64,000 nt of DNA. Origin: Allium sativum. Taxonomy: Eukaryota; Streptophyta; Magnoliopsida; Asparagales; Amaryllidaceae. Shown piece after piece: positions 47,501-60,599 of the stretch (positions are counted from its first letter, which is position 1; every line of letters begins with the position of its first letter). A model generated the notes under the pieces. It worked only from the letters and a program-made list of their open reading frames with translations, ran no database searches and was not told where the DNA came from. Both the position numbers and the translations under genes were made by a program. The DNA lies in contig CM060915.1 of NCBI GenBank assembly GCA_030737875.1, positions 570,074,577 to 570,138,576 of the forward strand, written 5' to 3'.

Positions 47501-50500
47501 TGTTGCGACCCGAACTTCCCCGGTCTCTGAAGAGATGAGAAAGGACGAATTACTGTGAGGACAAGACAAAACAGAACGCAGACGGAAGAACATTTCATTG
47601 CTATTACAACAATTCCATCAGATACAAGAATATACAGAGTATAGATGAATAAATTACATACGATAAATATCAGAGATTACAATAAATTACATAGCAGCGG
47701 AAAATAATACAAAGCACAACTGAAGGTGATGTACGGATACAGAGCTTTCCGGATATCATTCCAGCTGTAAATCAGGATCCTGTGAATATAAATCTGCAAA
47801 ACCAAAACTACTAGCTGCCCGTGCGGAAAATAGGGGCACCCAGAGTTTAGGTTAAAACAATAAACTCCAGGCCAGTCACGTGACTGGTGTGAGAACTAAA
47901 ACAGTTATTAATATTGGTTTTAAATTTAGGTAAATCAAGGGACCACGCCGTATAACATGGAACGGGTTTCCTCCCAAGAACACCAGTGCATAGAACAAAC
48001 CGCGCAATGCTAAATAAAGAAAAATGAAGCTGTTATAAGACCCAGGTCCCATCACACAATGCAACGCAAGCCGGAGGATAGGGTTTTCCCTTATAACAGC
48101 CAAACATGCTTGGTACGTTTAATACAAATCATTTGATACTATAATAAGTGTATAGTGTCAAAACAATTTCAATCATAAATATCAATCATAGGCGGCATAG
48201 CTACCATCTACTATGTCGCTTTACTAGTTCTACAATTAAAACCGCAATATCACGTATTGGAAATTGGATTCCGTCATGAGCCGAGGCAAGGGGCAAGCTC
48301 CTCTCCGCGTTCGAGACACTCTAGCAAATGTCTCAGGACTACACACTTGGGCAATCCTGGATCTTCAGGGTCGGTCCTCACTTACGTTAGAGGATTAGTA
48401 TTCCTGAACACACGTTTCCCGGTCCTTACAGACCTATAATCGAGGCGCCTCATCCAACAACCACATAGGTGAAAAGTATATAAATGTCAGGGCTGGTAAG
48501 TCACTGACACCACCAAAGCTAGAAAGAAACATCGTGCTCTCCCTGCAGTCCGTATCCCGTTTTTGACTCATACCCAGGCGTGAGGCTCGCGAATTCACGT
48601 TATACACAAAGCTGCCACGTATGCCGTGCTTTGATCATCAACCACAAGACTTTGCTTTTTAACAGAAGCCTTGATCTATGCAACTCAGCGTGCCACACAA
48701 GCAATTCATGCCATGCGATTGATATCTATCGATATGTAACCTCTAAGCTCGTACGTCTCAGAGAAGGGCGTTAAGCAAGAGAATAAATTCTCCGCCGCCA
48801 AACAGATATATATTTAACAGAAATCAATCTACATAGAATAAAATCCAATGTTAGACACACAATCCATTTACAAGTTCGTTCTGGGTCTGAACGAAACCGG
48901 AGGCACTTTCCTCGCATATCCATCCATCTCCAAGTACGTCTGGACGACCACCAACTATTTCCATCCTCTTGGGTGTACAACCCAATCAGGATCGTCAGTA
49001 ATTATCCAAACGATGTGAAGACTTCCGGTCTTCAACCACCATCTTCATCTTCGACATATCGTCGAATCGGTTATTCAAAATGGGTATAAACCCGGCCTTT
49101 CCGAACAACCCTCGTATATTAAAAACTAATGTTACACAAACACAACATACGCCTCATTCCAATTCATTAGCTACTAACCGTAAATCAACAAGAGAACAAT
49201 TTCCCAAATATTAACCCCGAAGGCCGAAACCAACATCAGATCAATACCCAGGAAACCATTCTTCTTAGCAAACCTACAGCTAGTTTCTAAATTTCATATT
49301 CTTTGGGAAAGGTTCCGATTAATTTTATCCAAGATAAATTCTTTAAAATTTATCCTTTAATCTCCCTTTGGATGTCGTTCCAAACCAAATTATTGTTTTC
49401 TAAACTAGTCGAGATTAGCGAACCACACCGAAGTAATCATTTATTTTATTTCCCAATCCCAACCTATTCATCCCTTGAAGCAAAACTGGTAATACTCCAT
49501 ATCTAACACCGTGGTGTTATCGGTAAAATTAATTACTATTTCACGTTCAAGTCTAATTAAAGATTTAACTATCACTTTGGAGCAAAACTGGTAGTACTCC
49601 ATTCTCGCTCATTTGCCAAATTTGATAATTTAGATTATCTATTCACATTTCAATCTAATTGCAGATTCATTAAAACTCCTTTTACTGGGTTAAAGAACTA
49701 GTGCTATTTAAAACACATTTCACGACAAACCCAAATCACATTCTAATTATTATCGGGTTAAAGAACTAGTGTTATTTAAAACACCGTTCACGATAAACCC
49801 ATTTCAAATCCAATCAAATATATTAGAAATTCCGATTATTTAAAACCCCTTTTTTTAAATCTAATTTATTTAAAAATAATTGGGTTTTAAATTTAGTTCA
49901 AAATTAGTTCATTTCGATAAAAATCCATTTTTATCTTTTCAAATATGGAGTTTTTCACCCCAATTTTTCCCAAATCATTTCTTATGATTTTTCACTAATT
50001 ATTGATATTTTTAATAATTTTATCAAGGCCCGTACAGTCGATTTACATCAACGGCCATCGAACTACACTTAAAACGAACTTTTCCAAATTTGATTTGGAC
50101 GTATCTCCAAATCCAACCGTTAGATTTTGAATTTCTAATATTCGTTAGAAAGCTCTTTTCGATACGAACCCAACGGTTCCAGTTTTAGGAGAATCCGACG
50201 GTCGGAACTCCCGTAATGTCCGTTTGCAATAAATGGTCGAAATTCACGAACTACCGCGGCGCGGCGAGTTCTATTCAGGCCATTATATTATATATATAAT
50301 ATATAATTCGTCGACTTCTATTTAAAACGAATTTTAGAAATAGTTTTAAATTCGTTTCAAAAACAATTTCAACTTCCATTTCAATTCAAATCAAAATTGA
50401 ATTTTTCCTTATAGATTCGTTTTAAAATTCATTTCTATTCAATTCAAATTCGTTGTATATTCAATTCATTTCGAATTCGTTTTCAATTCAATTCAAATTC

Positions 50501-53500
50501 ATTTTCTATTCAATTCAAATTCATTTTCTATTCGATTCAATCCAAATTCATTTTCTATTCGATTCAATTCAAATTCATTTTCTATTCGATTCAATTCAAA
50601 TTCATTTTCTATTCGATTCAAATCAAATTTAAAAACGAATATAATCGATATAAATATCGTTCGCGTCAAAATGGCGCATCTCTAATCAACACGGCTTTAT
50701 ATATTTCGATAATTCCGTTATTCTATTCAACAAATGAATATTTATTCTTGTCAACACATGACTAATCTCAACGAATGAGTACTGTCCGCGTGTGACTATT
50801 TTCGTTATTTAATATATTTTATGAAAATTAAGGTATCTATCGTTTGATATTAAATCAGACTCCAACCGTAAATTAGTAAGAGAACGATTCCCTGAATATT
50901 AACCCCGAAGGCCGAAACCAACATCAGATTAATATCCAGGAGACCACTCATCTTATCTATTTTCCAGTCAGTTTCTAATTTTATATATGATAAAGATGTA
51001 GATTTTATTGTTAAAATATTTCGTTCAACACATGACTAATCTCAACGGATGAGCACAGTCAACACATGAACCTTTATTTTATAAAGATAAAGATATAAAT
51101 TTTATTGTTAAAATATTTTGTTCAACACATGACTAAACTCAACGGATGAGTACAGTCAACACATGAACCTTTATTTTATAGTGATAAAGATATAAATTTT
51201 ATTGTTAAAATATTTCGTTCAACACATGACTAATCTCAACGGATGAGTACAGTCAACACATGAACCTTTATTTTATAGTGATAAAGATATAAATTTTATT
51301 GTTAAATTATTTCGTTCAACACATGACTAATCTCAACGGGTGAGTACAGTCAACACATGAAACTTTATTTTATAGTGATAAAGATATAAATTTTATTGTT
51401 AAAATATTTCGTTCAACACATGACTAATCTCAACGGATGAGTACAGTCAACACATGAACCTTTATTTTATAAAATTCTTTATCTTCTAAATTGGAATGAG
51501 GCCCAATCAATCACCATATAATATTAATTATATGGATTTTCATACATCACACGTATATAATAGCATTGAAAAATAATCAACCATCAACCAAAGTGCACTA
51601 CACTGTATAAGCATCAAATATAGATACCTAACGCTTATAACAGCCTGTTAATCAATCGATCGACATATTTAATCAATTAGGATGAGTGAACTTCAAATTT
51701 CATCCCAACACCCGTGTGGGGTTTCAAACAATCAAACACAGATTTTGTTTGTGCAGTTGGGCGATGTGTAAAATTTATCGTCTCAATCAATGTCCTTCAA
51801 ATAAGTGTACATAAACAAACTGTCCGGTTTGTAAATGAATATTTATTTATTCACATTCACGTTAAAAATAACTTTTTTAACGATAAAACATTTTATTCAA
51901 CCTATGAAAATATTCTATTCAGTTCATTTACAAAATGAAAATGATATTTTATTTTTCTAACTTATTTTAGAAAATTTCGGCGGCATAACGGCACGATACT
52001 AGAAACGGGACAAGGCCTAGCCTTATCCCCAGTCTAGTGAAGCCCTACGCCATTCACACATCAATCAAATCCATTCATTTCACCAAACAATTCAATTCAA
52101 ACCAAATAAACTAACCAACTACACATCCAAACAATTTAACAAACAAGCCATCCATGGTCTGTGGATGACGGGTGTCGGGTGCTACTAAACACCGTCTGCA
52201 TCCTAATATATATGTATATATATATATAACTAGAAAAGGAGTTTTTGAGTGAGAAGTTCTCACCGATAGCTATCCCAACTCCACGACTCTTCATTGATAG
52301 AAATCTTCATCGTTCTCGCCTTTTTGTCATCTTCGTTGCCCGTATTCACTACATATGTAAAAATTGAATTTTTACTTTGCTATTCAATATATAAAAATGG
52401 AAATTTTCCTTCGTTATTCAATATGTAAAAATCGAATTTTTTCTTCGTTATTCAATATGTAAAAATCGAATTTTTTTTCTAATCACGCTTTATGGATAAA
52501 AATTCTATTTTTACATTGCTACTATATAGATAAAAATTCTATTTTTACAACGATGTTATATAGATAAAAATCCTATTTTTACAACGATGTTATATAGATA
52601 AAAATCCTATTTTTACAACGATGTTATATAGATAAAAATCCTATTTTTACAACGCTATTCTTCATATAAAGATTTTATTTTTACCACTCTACAATATAAA
52701 AGATTATATTTTTTTATCACTTCTATTTTATAAAAATTATATTTCACATTTTTCACATATGATAAAAATCATATTTTTATTTTCTCTAGCATATAAAAAT
52801 CAAATTTTTATTCTTTCTATAATATAAAGATATCACCTTTTCTACTATAAAAATCACATTGTTAAGTTGTTGTTCATATGGTAAAAACCATATTTTTATA
52901 TGAATAAAAATGATACCTTCATATAAATAAAAATCAAAACTTTCCTTTAATAAAAATCTAATCTTTAACATCATAAAAATTCTGTTTTTAACCATTTAAA
53001 AATTCAGTTTTTAACACTATAAAAAATTCAGTCCTTTCAATACATAAAAATTGAAATTTCAGAATTAAAATAAATAAAAACAAACTTACTGTAAAATGGA
53101 AGAAGGGGGTGGCTTGTTCGCTTGCTCGTCAGAGGGGGGGGGCGCGCCTGAGGTGAAGGGGGAGGCCGCGCGAGGTGCTGGAGGGGGCGGGTGTTCATCG
53201 ATTTGGGGATTGGGCTCTTGGGGGTACGGTTTTTCAATCGGAGAAGAGGGGGGCTCGCATCGGAGGAGGCGCCGGCCTCCTGAGGAGGAGGGGCTTGGAC
53301 GCGGCGACTAGGGTTTTATGGAGGGGAAGGGTTCGTCGCTCGCGTCAGGGAGATGGAGGAGAGCAGGAAGAAGAAGGAGGCAGGGAGAGAGAGGGTGCGA
53401 GGCAGGGTGGAGGGCGGTGGCGCGATCGACGGGGAGGGGGGAATCGATTTTATTTTATTTTTCCGTGGAAATGATTTTGAATGGGGGGGGGGGTGGGGGG

Positions 53501-54432
53501 GGGAGGGGGCAGAGGTTATAGAAGGAGAAGGTTTTTTTTTTATTTAAGTATTTTATTTATCACTAAAAAACAACTTTTATATCCGACCTCTAAACGAGGC
53601 CCACCGCCTGTCGTCCATAGCGTATTACCCCCATTCCAAACACAATGGGATATATATCGCAAGCCGATTCGACTGTCTCGATCAGTTTCCGTTAAAATCA
53701 ACATATAACTCTATATATTGAATTTGAACGCGCATTTCAATTTACCGGGGTCACATACGAACTCTATAAATCCCAGAAAAATATTTTCTAGCTTCATATC
53801 GATGATACGGTCCTAACGAATTTAGTTTCGTCGAATTCTGAGACCGTTGGAAAAATGGCCAATTTCCAGTCGATTAAAATCAACTGAAACTGGTCAAACG
53901 CGTTTGCCTTTGCCACGCTCACATATTGATTCGAAAAATTATGAAATTTGGAATCTAACAATAATTTAACATCACGGACCCAACAAAAGTGGTTTCGTCG
54001 TAATCCGAGGTCGTTTGCAAAATGTCAATTTTCAAGGGCCTGAATTCCATAGCGACTATTCAGAATTTTCAACTGGACATATCTTTTGATTCCCACTATG
54101 ATAATTTGATTTTTCGGATTCGTTGGAAAGATATTCCCAATTAGATCCTAATGTTTTTGGTTTCACTAAAATTCGTTTTGTTTTGCACCCGGTATGTTCA
54201 ATTGAAGTTTGAAATCGAATTATCGAACTACCGCGCCATTTTCAATTATATTAATAATTATATATAATTATTTATATTCTAACGACGACGTATATAATAT
54301 ATACGTTCGAATTATATTCAAATTAAATTCCTCGTTAATTTTATTTAAAATAATCTATTTTAAATGTTCAAAATTCATTAAAATTGCCAAAATAAAATTT
54401 TTAAACTGGCCCAGATTTTCTGGGTTATTACA
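47501..54432 (-). repeat. Element D right LTR (its 5' LTR), 6,932 bp
   Basis: Runs in minus orientation from 54432 to 47501 (...GGGTCGCAACA). TATA CTATAACC near 53514-53523, GC-rich block about 53090-53490, donor GTAAGT (53089-53084), exon-like block 52348-52264, palindrome 52263-52249, 97-bp repeats 51025-51475, hairpin 47872-47887. Where the left LTR has a 20-G run this copy has about 55 bp more sequence with broken G runs (53440-53512). Confidence 0.94.
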
Positions 54433-57400
54433 ATCTGGATGATGGTTGATTATTTATCGTTGCTATTATATACATGTGTTGTATGGAATCCATATAATTA
54501 ACATTATATGGTAATTGACTGGGCCTCATTCCAATTTGGAAAATATGGAATATTAGAAAATAAATATTCAGGTGTTGAATAAAAAATATATTCATATGTT
54601 GAATAGAAGAAAAATTCATGTGTTGAATAAAATATATATTCATATGTTGAATAGAAGAAAAATTAATGTTTTGAATAAAATATATATTCATGGGTTGAAT
54701 AGAAGAAAAATTCATGTGTTGAATAGAAATAAAAATTCATGTGTTGAATAGAATAAAAATTCATGTGTTGAATAGAAAGAAAATTCATGTGTTGAATATA
54801 ATATATATTCATGTGTTGAAGAAATATTCATTTGTTGAATAGAATAACGAAGTAATTGAAATATATAAAGCCGTGTTGGTTAGATATGCGCCATTTTGAC
54901 GCGAATGATATTTATATCGATTATATTCGTTTTTATAATGAATATAGAAAAGGAATTGATTTCAAAATATAACGTTTTGAAAATATTATCATTTGTATAT
55001 CGATGATGTGGAATATTCAATTTTGATTCGAAATTGAATATGAAGTTGAAATTGTTTTGAAAGCGAATTTAAAACGATTTATAAAATACGTTTTAAAAGG
55101 AAATCGATGAAATATATATAATATATATATTAAATGGCCTGAATAGAACGTGCCGCGCCGCGGCAGTTCGCGAATTTTGACTATTGACTTCGAATGGATA
55201 TTGCGGGAGATCCGACCGTCGGATTCTCCTAAAACTGGAACCGGTGGGTTCGTATCGAAAATAGCTTTCTAACGAATATTAGAGATTTGAAATCTAACAG
55301 TTGGATTTGGAATTATGTCCAAATCAAATTTGAAAAATGTCGTTGTAAGTGCAGTTCGATGGCTGTTTGTGGAAATCGACTGTACGGGCCTTGATAAAAT
55401 TATTAAAAATAGTAATAATTTTTGTAAAATCATAAGGAATGATTTGGAAAGAATTGGGATGAAAAACTCCATATTTGAAAAGATAAAAATAGATTTTTGT
55501 CGAAATGAACTAGTTTTGAACTAGAATTATAATTCCATTTATTTTTAAAATAAATAAATTGGATTTAAAATGGTTTTGAAAATAACCAGAAATTCCAATA
55601 ATTGAATTGGAATGGATTTGAATCGAAATTGTCTTTGGAATATTTCGATGTTGGATTTCGTGATTGTACAGATATTAATATGGAAATTTGAAAGATATAT
55701 TTATATCGTTATTTCCATTACGATATTTGTTGGTCGTAGAACTTGAGATTGAATATAAGCCGATATATTTTCTATTCAGAGCCTTGTATTTAATATCAAA
55801 TGTGATTTTGGGTTGTCGTGAATGGTATCTTTAATAATACCGTTCTTAGACCCAACGGAGTTAAGAAAATCAGAAACTAACTGGAGATTAGTTAAGTTGA
55901 ATGCTTTCCGTGGTATTGATCTGATGTTGGTTTCGGCCTCCGGGGTTATTACTTAGGGAATTGTTCACTTGCTAATTTACGGTTAAAGGCTGATGGAATA
56001 CAACGTGATTTTGGGTTTATCGTGAACCGTGTTTTAAATGACATTGGTTCTTTAACCCAGTTAAAGACAGGATATGATTTCCCAAGTTAAACAATCATTA
56101 AAAGTGATTTTTGGGAAGATTAAAACCAAGTGGAGTTTTAATGAATCTTTAATTAGATTGAAATGATCGAGAATGGAGTACCAACAGTTTTGCTCCAGGC
56201 GATAGTTAAATCTTCAATTAGGTTTGAACGTGAAATGGTAATTGAATTTACCAATAACACCGTGGTGTTAGATATGAAGTATTACCAGATTTACTTCATG
56301 GGATGAATAGGTTGGGATTGGAAAATTAAAACAAATGATTACTTCGGTGTGGTTCGCTAATCCCGACTAGTTTGAATTGATATTCAAAAGAAGATTAAAG
56401 AATAAATTTAAAGAATTTATCTTTGATAAAATTAATGGGAACCTTTCCCAAAGTATAAGAATATTTGAATAAAAGAATATTCTGAATTGGAATGAGGCGT
56501 ATGTTGTGTTTGTGTAACACTTGTTTATTATATATGCGAGTTATTCAGAAAGACCGGGTTTATCCCATTCTGAATAACTGATTCGACGTGGTGTCGAGGA
56601 TGAAGACGGTGGTTGAAGACCGGAGGTCTTCACATTGTTTGGGTGATTACTGATGATCTTGATTGGGCTGTACACCCAAGAGGATGGAATCCGTTGGTGA
56701 TCGTCCAGACGTACTTGGAAATCGATGGATATGCGAGGTACCAGGTGCCTCCGGTTTCGTTCAGACCCAGAACGAACTTGTAAATGGACTATGTGTCTGA
56801 CATTGGATTTTATTCTATGTTGATTGATCTCTATTAAATATACATCTGTTTGGCGGCGGAGAATTTATTTTCTTGCTTAACACCCTTCTCTGAGACGTAC
56901 GAGCTCAGGGGTTGTATATCGATGGACGTCAGTCGCATGGAGTGAATTGCCTATGTGGCATGCCTAAGTGGCAATTGATCAAGGCTTCTGTTGAAAAGCG
57001 AAGTCTTTTGGTTGATGATCAAAACACCGCCTGTGTGGCATAGCTTTGTGTAACGATGATTCGCGAGCCTCATACCCCGGTTGTGAACCAGAAACGGGAG
57101 AGGACATTAGGGAGGGCATGCGTTTCCTTCTAGCTTGGGTGGTCTCAGTGACCTACCAGCCCTGACATTTATATTATTTTCACCTGTGTGGTTGTTGCTG
57201 TTGCGAGGAGCCTCGGATATATCGGTGACTGTGTGGAGCCGAAGGAGTCATTTGGCTCATTGATGCCCCAAAGGGCGGGGAAACGCAGTGTTCAGGCATT
57301 TTAATCCACATCGGTGGACTGGCCCTGACGATCCAAGGGTCACTCGAGCTCTGATCCTGAGACACGGGCTAGAGCATCTCGAATCGGTAGAGGACTATCT

Positions 57401-57466
57401 TCTGTCTCAGTTCACAAATGGAAATCCAACTTCCAATACGTGACTTTGCGGTTTTAATTGTAGAGC
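54433..57466 (+). repeat. Element E 3' LTR, second piece
   Basis: Resumes at CTGGATGATGGTTGATT and follows 32351-35392 of E's 5' LTR, including the 18-bp array (54560-54845), the CTGATGTTGGTTTCGGCC block (55920-55940) and the TGAAGACC-GGA-GGTCTTCA hairpin (near 56617). It ends at TAGAGC where F is inserted. Confidence 0.93.
57462..57466. repeat. Target-site duplication AGAGC, left copy (F)
   Basis: AGAGC before TGTAATGGCGCG; identical AGAGC at 63686-63690. E's intact 5' LTR has a single AGAGCCTAGTATGG at this place (35389). Confidence 0.95.
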
Positions 57467-58587
57467 TGTAATGGCGCGTTTTGTTAGCTGTCGAATAATT
57501 AATTTATATAATTATTTATATATCGATTTGGCAATATCGATAACTTAAAGCACAACGTTCGAACTTATAAATGGTGAATATTTAATTTAAAATAATAAAT
57601 TAAAGATTTTATTTAATTCTGAAATAATCAGAAGTGGCTGAAATGGCGATACGGTATGAACCGGATCATCTGTGATATTTAATTCAGCTTGGAATTGAGT
57701 TTGAACAACGAATATATTCAATCGTCGACAGTTGAACGTATAGTTTATAATATAATTATAATAGAGCTCGAAATGGCGCTGCAGTTCGTAAATTGGCGAT
57801 TTGAACTTCAACTGAATGTACAGGATTCATTTTAAGCCGGATTTCTGTGAAACAAGAAACGTGTGGAGCTGGTGGAGTATATCTTTCTAGTGGAAGAGAA
57901 AAATCAGGATTTCGTCATATAGATTTTGAGATATGTCCAAATCAAATTTCAGAATAGTCGCTACAGAATCGTTTATCGGTCATAACGGTTATTTCAAAAT
58001 AACTAGATATCGGGTGTGAATTCAGACAAGGTTCTTTTGAGGCGTAGTGATAATTTAATTTTTAGGATTTTATGGTAATTTTTAATTAATTTAATAAGAG
58101 ACTTTTTATTTGAAGTATTTCGCACCCTGAAATCAACATTTTGAAGTTTCAAAATATGAGTCCACCTACCGGTATTATCATATTTCTGGGATCGTGGGCT
58201 ATTGCCCGTCACAATGGTATTTTTATCTCTGTTGATAGGGGTCCGTAAATGAATGGAATTTTATATAATGGAGGACGCTAAACTTTGTAACTCAGCAGTT
58301 AAAATCTCGATATGTTCACTACTTCCCTTTAACATGTCCATTGCTTTTAATTATATGGTTTCGATACCACTGTCTATAATTCTAAGCGAGTACGGTGTAA
58401 GTTGGAGATACTTGAAATATGTTTGTTTTGTCGGTACTAAATGGATCATGTTGTTGTAAGTTGAAATACATACGTTTGCAACAAATAAAGTACTCCTACC
58501 TACCAAACTGTTCCCATCCGAATATCCTACCTACCAAACTGATCACATCCGAATATCCTACCTACCAAAATATCTTTCTTCATTTTC

Positions 58588-58597
58588 TTATAAATAG
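58588..58597 (+). promoter_or_regulatory. F TATA box (TTATAAATAG)
   Basis: 1,121 bp from the LTR start, followed by AAATCTCCAAGCC and a leader-like stretch, and by a GC-richer block to 59618, which ends at a donor-like GTAAGT (59619-59624). Confidence 0.5.
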
Positions 58598-58619
58598 AAA
58601 TCTCCAAGCCTTAAGACCT

Positions 58620-59618
58620 AAATCGTTCTTCTGTAAATCAAAGAATTAGGGCCGCCACTTTCCAATTTGCTTCAATCAATTAAATCTCGAGTTTCAGTCC
58701 ATGAAATTGAAGGACGTTGGATCCTATAAACTCGTATGCACAGGGGCTTCCCTCTGTTGTCCTCAGTTTCTGGTGCGACTCAATTTTGTGGAGGTCGATT
58801 TGTGAGGGAGCGGACTCGGGTTTCGGTGTGGATGAAATTTGGGGCGTCGAGTCTGATGAGGCTAGTGGCGTTGGATGAGGCGGAGGTCGGTCATCGTATT
58901 TTGGTGCAGTGATGGGAGGTTGGTAACGGGATGAAATACAGAGGCCATGTTTTACGTGATATATGGGGAGCAAGAGTTTTGGGGGGGGGGTTTGTTTTCT
59001 TTTGGACGATGAGCAGATGGAGATAAAGGGGGAGACGGTGTGAACTGTAGTACAGTGGAGGAGTTGCTGACATGAGGTCAATGGTGAGGTTGAGTAGCTG
59101 GAACAAGCAGGTTCTGTTTGTTCTAATTGTGGGAGCGTGTTTCTGTGATAGTGAAGAAGGGTGGTTACGGCTTGAACTGATACTCGAATACCACGAGACA
59201 GAAAGAACAACAAGTCATCATCCTCTATTTTGAATTACAGCACCACTACACCGTCCAAGTTGACCGTTTTTCAGATATTTTCTTTTCTGAAATATGGGAT
59301 CATGTACCACCCATTTTATTTGCATCTTACCAATCAAGTAATGTCAGATAAATTAACGTCCCAGTTACGTCTAATCATGAGTTTAAGTCTACCGGGTGAT
59401 TAGTGGTGTAATGTAAGGTGAAGATGTTTTTTTCTTTTTACTGATGCAAAGAAGAATAAGATGGAAGAGGGAGTTCGGATGTTTGTAAAGAATAGGACTG
59501 GAGTTTTGAGCGGAAATTCAATATCAGAAGAAGGAAAATGAAGTCGTGCTTAAGAAAGGGTAAATGGGCCTTAAAACTTGGGTGAGCCCAACAATGAACA
59601 AAATTCTAAACTATTGTG
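58620..59618. other. Gene-like GC-richer island inside F, possible captured fragment
   Basis: Base composition differs sharply from the AT-rich rest of F. The minus strand has an open stretch of about 177 codons (59213 to 58680), Ser/Pro/Thr-rich (contains TPQISSTPKPESAPSQ), with no ATG at its start and no domain I recognise. Upstream of it on the minus strand are CT-rich leader-like sequence (59420-59530) and two TGGGCY site-II motifs (59565-59570 plus strand, 59585-59590 minus strand), common in plant promoters. It may be a host promoter and first-exon fragment taken up in reverse, or simply F's own first-exon block. Confidence 0.4.
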
Positions 59619-59826
59619 GTAAGTTAGATAATAGTATAACTTATATATATTATAACTTGATCGTACTGTATCAGAATCATACCAAAACATGATCTGACTA
59701 GATCGTATGGACTGGAGCGACATCATGGAACTAGTTGGACTGATTGGCACTCATAACAATTTATAGGGAAATAAATTATCTGGTCTGAATCAACGACCGT
59801 AAATCGTATTTAACGATTACGGACAA

Positions 59827-59843
59827 TGTGAGTAAATCTCACA
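59827..59843 (+). promoter_or_regulatory. F hairpin TGTGAG-TAAAT-CTCACA
   Basis: 6-bp perfect arms, GTGAGT donor-like start; positional equivalent of the GTGAG...CTCAC near-palindrome in C, D and E. Confidence 0.45.
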
Positions 59844-60599
59844 AACTCTAAACAGTTTTATTTTCACGTTGTATTCTTAGAACTATTAAAATATTATCTG
59901 TTTGACTGGTTGACTGTGTGTTGACTGTTTGATTGAACTGCTAGTCAGTTAGTAGAGATTTTATATATATATTTACGTATATATATAAACCGTTAAATAG
60001 TCATATGTTGATTCTGCTATCAGAATATTTCACAGTGAAGTGAAATCGATGTTGTTGTATTGTCTAACATCTGTGGTGCAGGGAAACAGGTTGGAGGAAT
60101 CCAACTGGATTCCTCAACAGTTATTTTACTATGATTTTTATATTGTGATATATAATGTGATGTATATAATCTGTGTGATTATGTGTGGTGGGACGATATT
60201 TATCGTTGTTATATGGGGTGTTAAATACCATGAGAAATACCAAAATGTAGGAGAGGGGTTTTCAAAGTATATTTTGAAAATAGTTTATTTATATAAAATC
60301 AAGGGATTATATATATATATATATATATAAGAAAAAGGATTTTTGAATATTAAGGAATATAGTTGGTAAAACAAATATAAAAGAGTTTTATTTGTAAATC
60401 AATATAAGGGAATATATATGTTAATCGAATATAAGAGGATATATTTGTTAGTCAAAATATAAAGGAATTATATTCGTTAGAACAAATATAAAGGATATTT
60501 ATTTAGAGATTAAATAAATAGAATATTATAAAGGGTATTTATTTAGAGATTAAATAAATAGAATTAAACTAAAGAAGATATTTATTTGTTAAATAAATA

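Larger units (their letters stand above)
39568..54432 (-). mobile_element. Element D: complete non-autonomous retrotransposon with giant LTRs, minus strand
   Basis: 14,865 bp: left LTR 39568-46464 (6,897 bp), interior 46465-47500 (1,036 bp), right LTR 47501-54432 (6,932 bp). The LTRs are about 93% of the element. Flanks are CTCTG (39563-39567) and ATCTG (54433-54437), a 5-bp target duplication with one later change; the intact site in E's 5' LTR reads CTCTGG. The LTRs differ by 1-2% where I aligned them, plus repeat-number changes. No coding motif exists anywhere in the interior. Confidence 0.95.
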
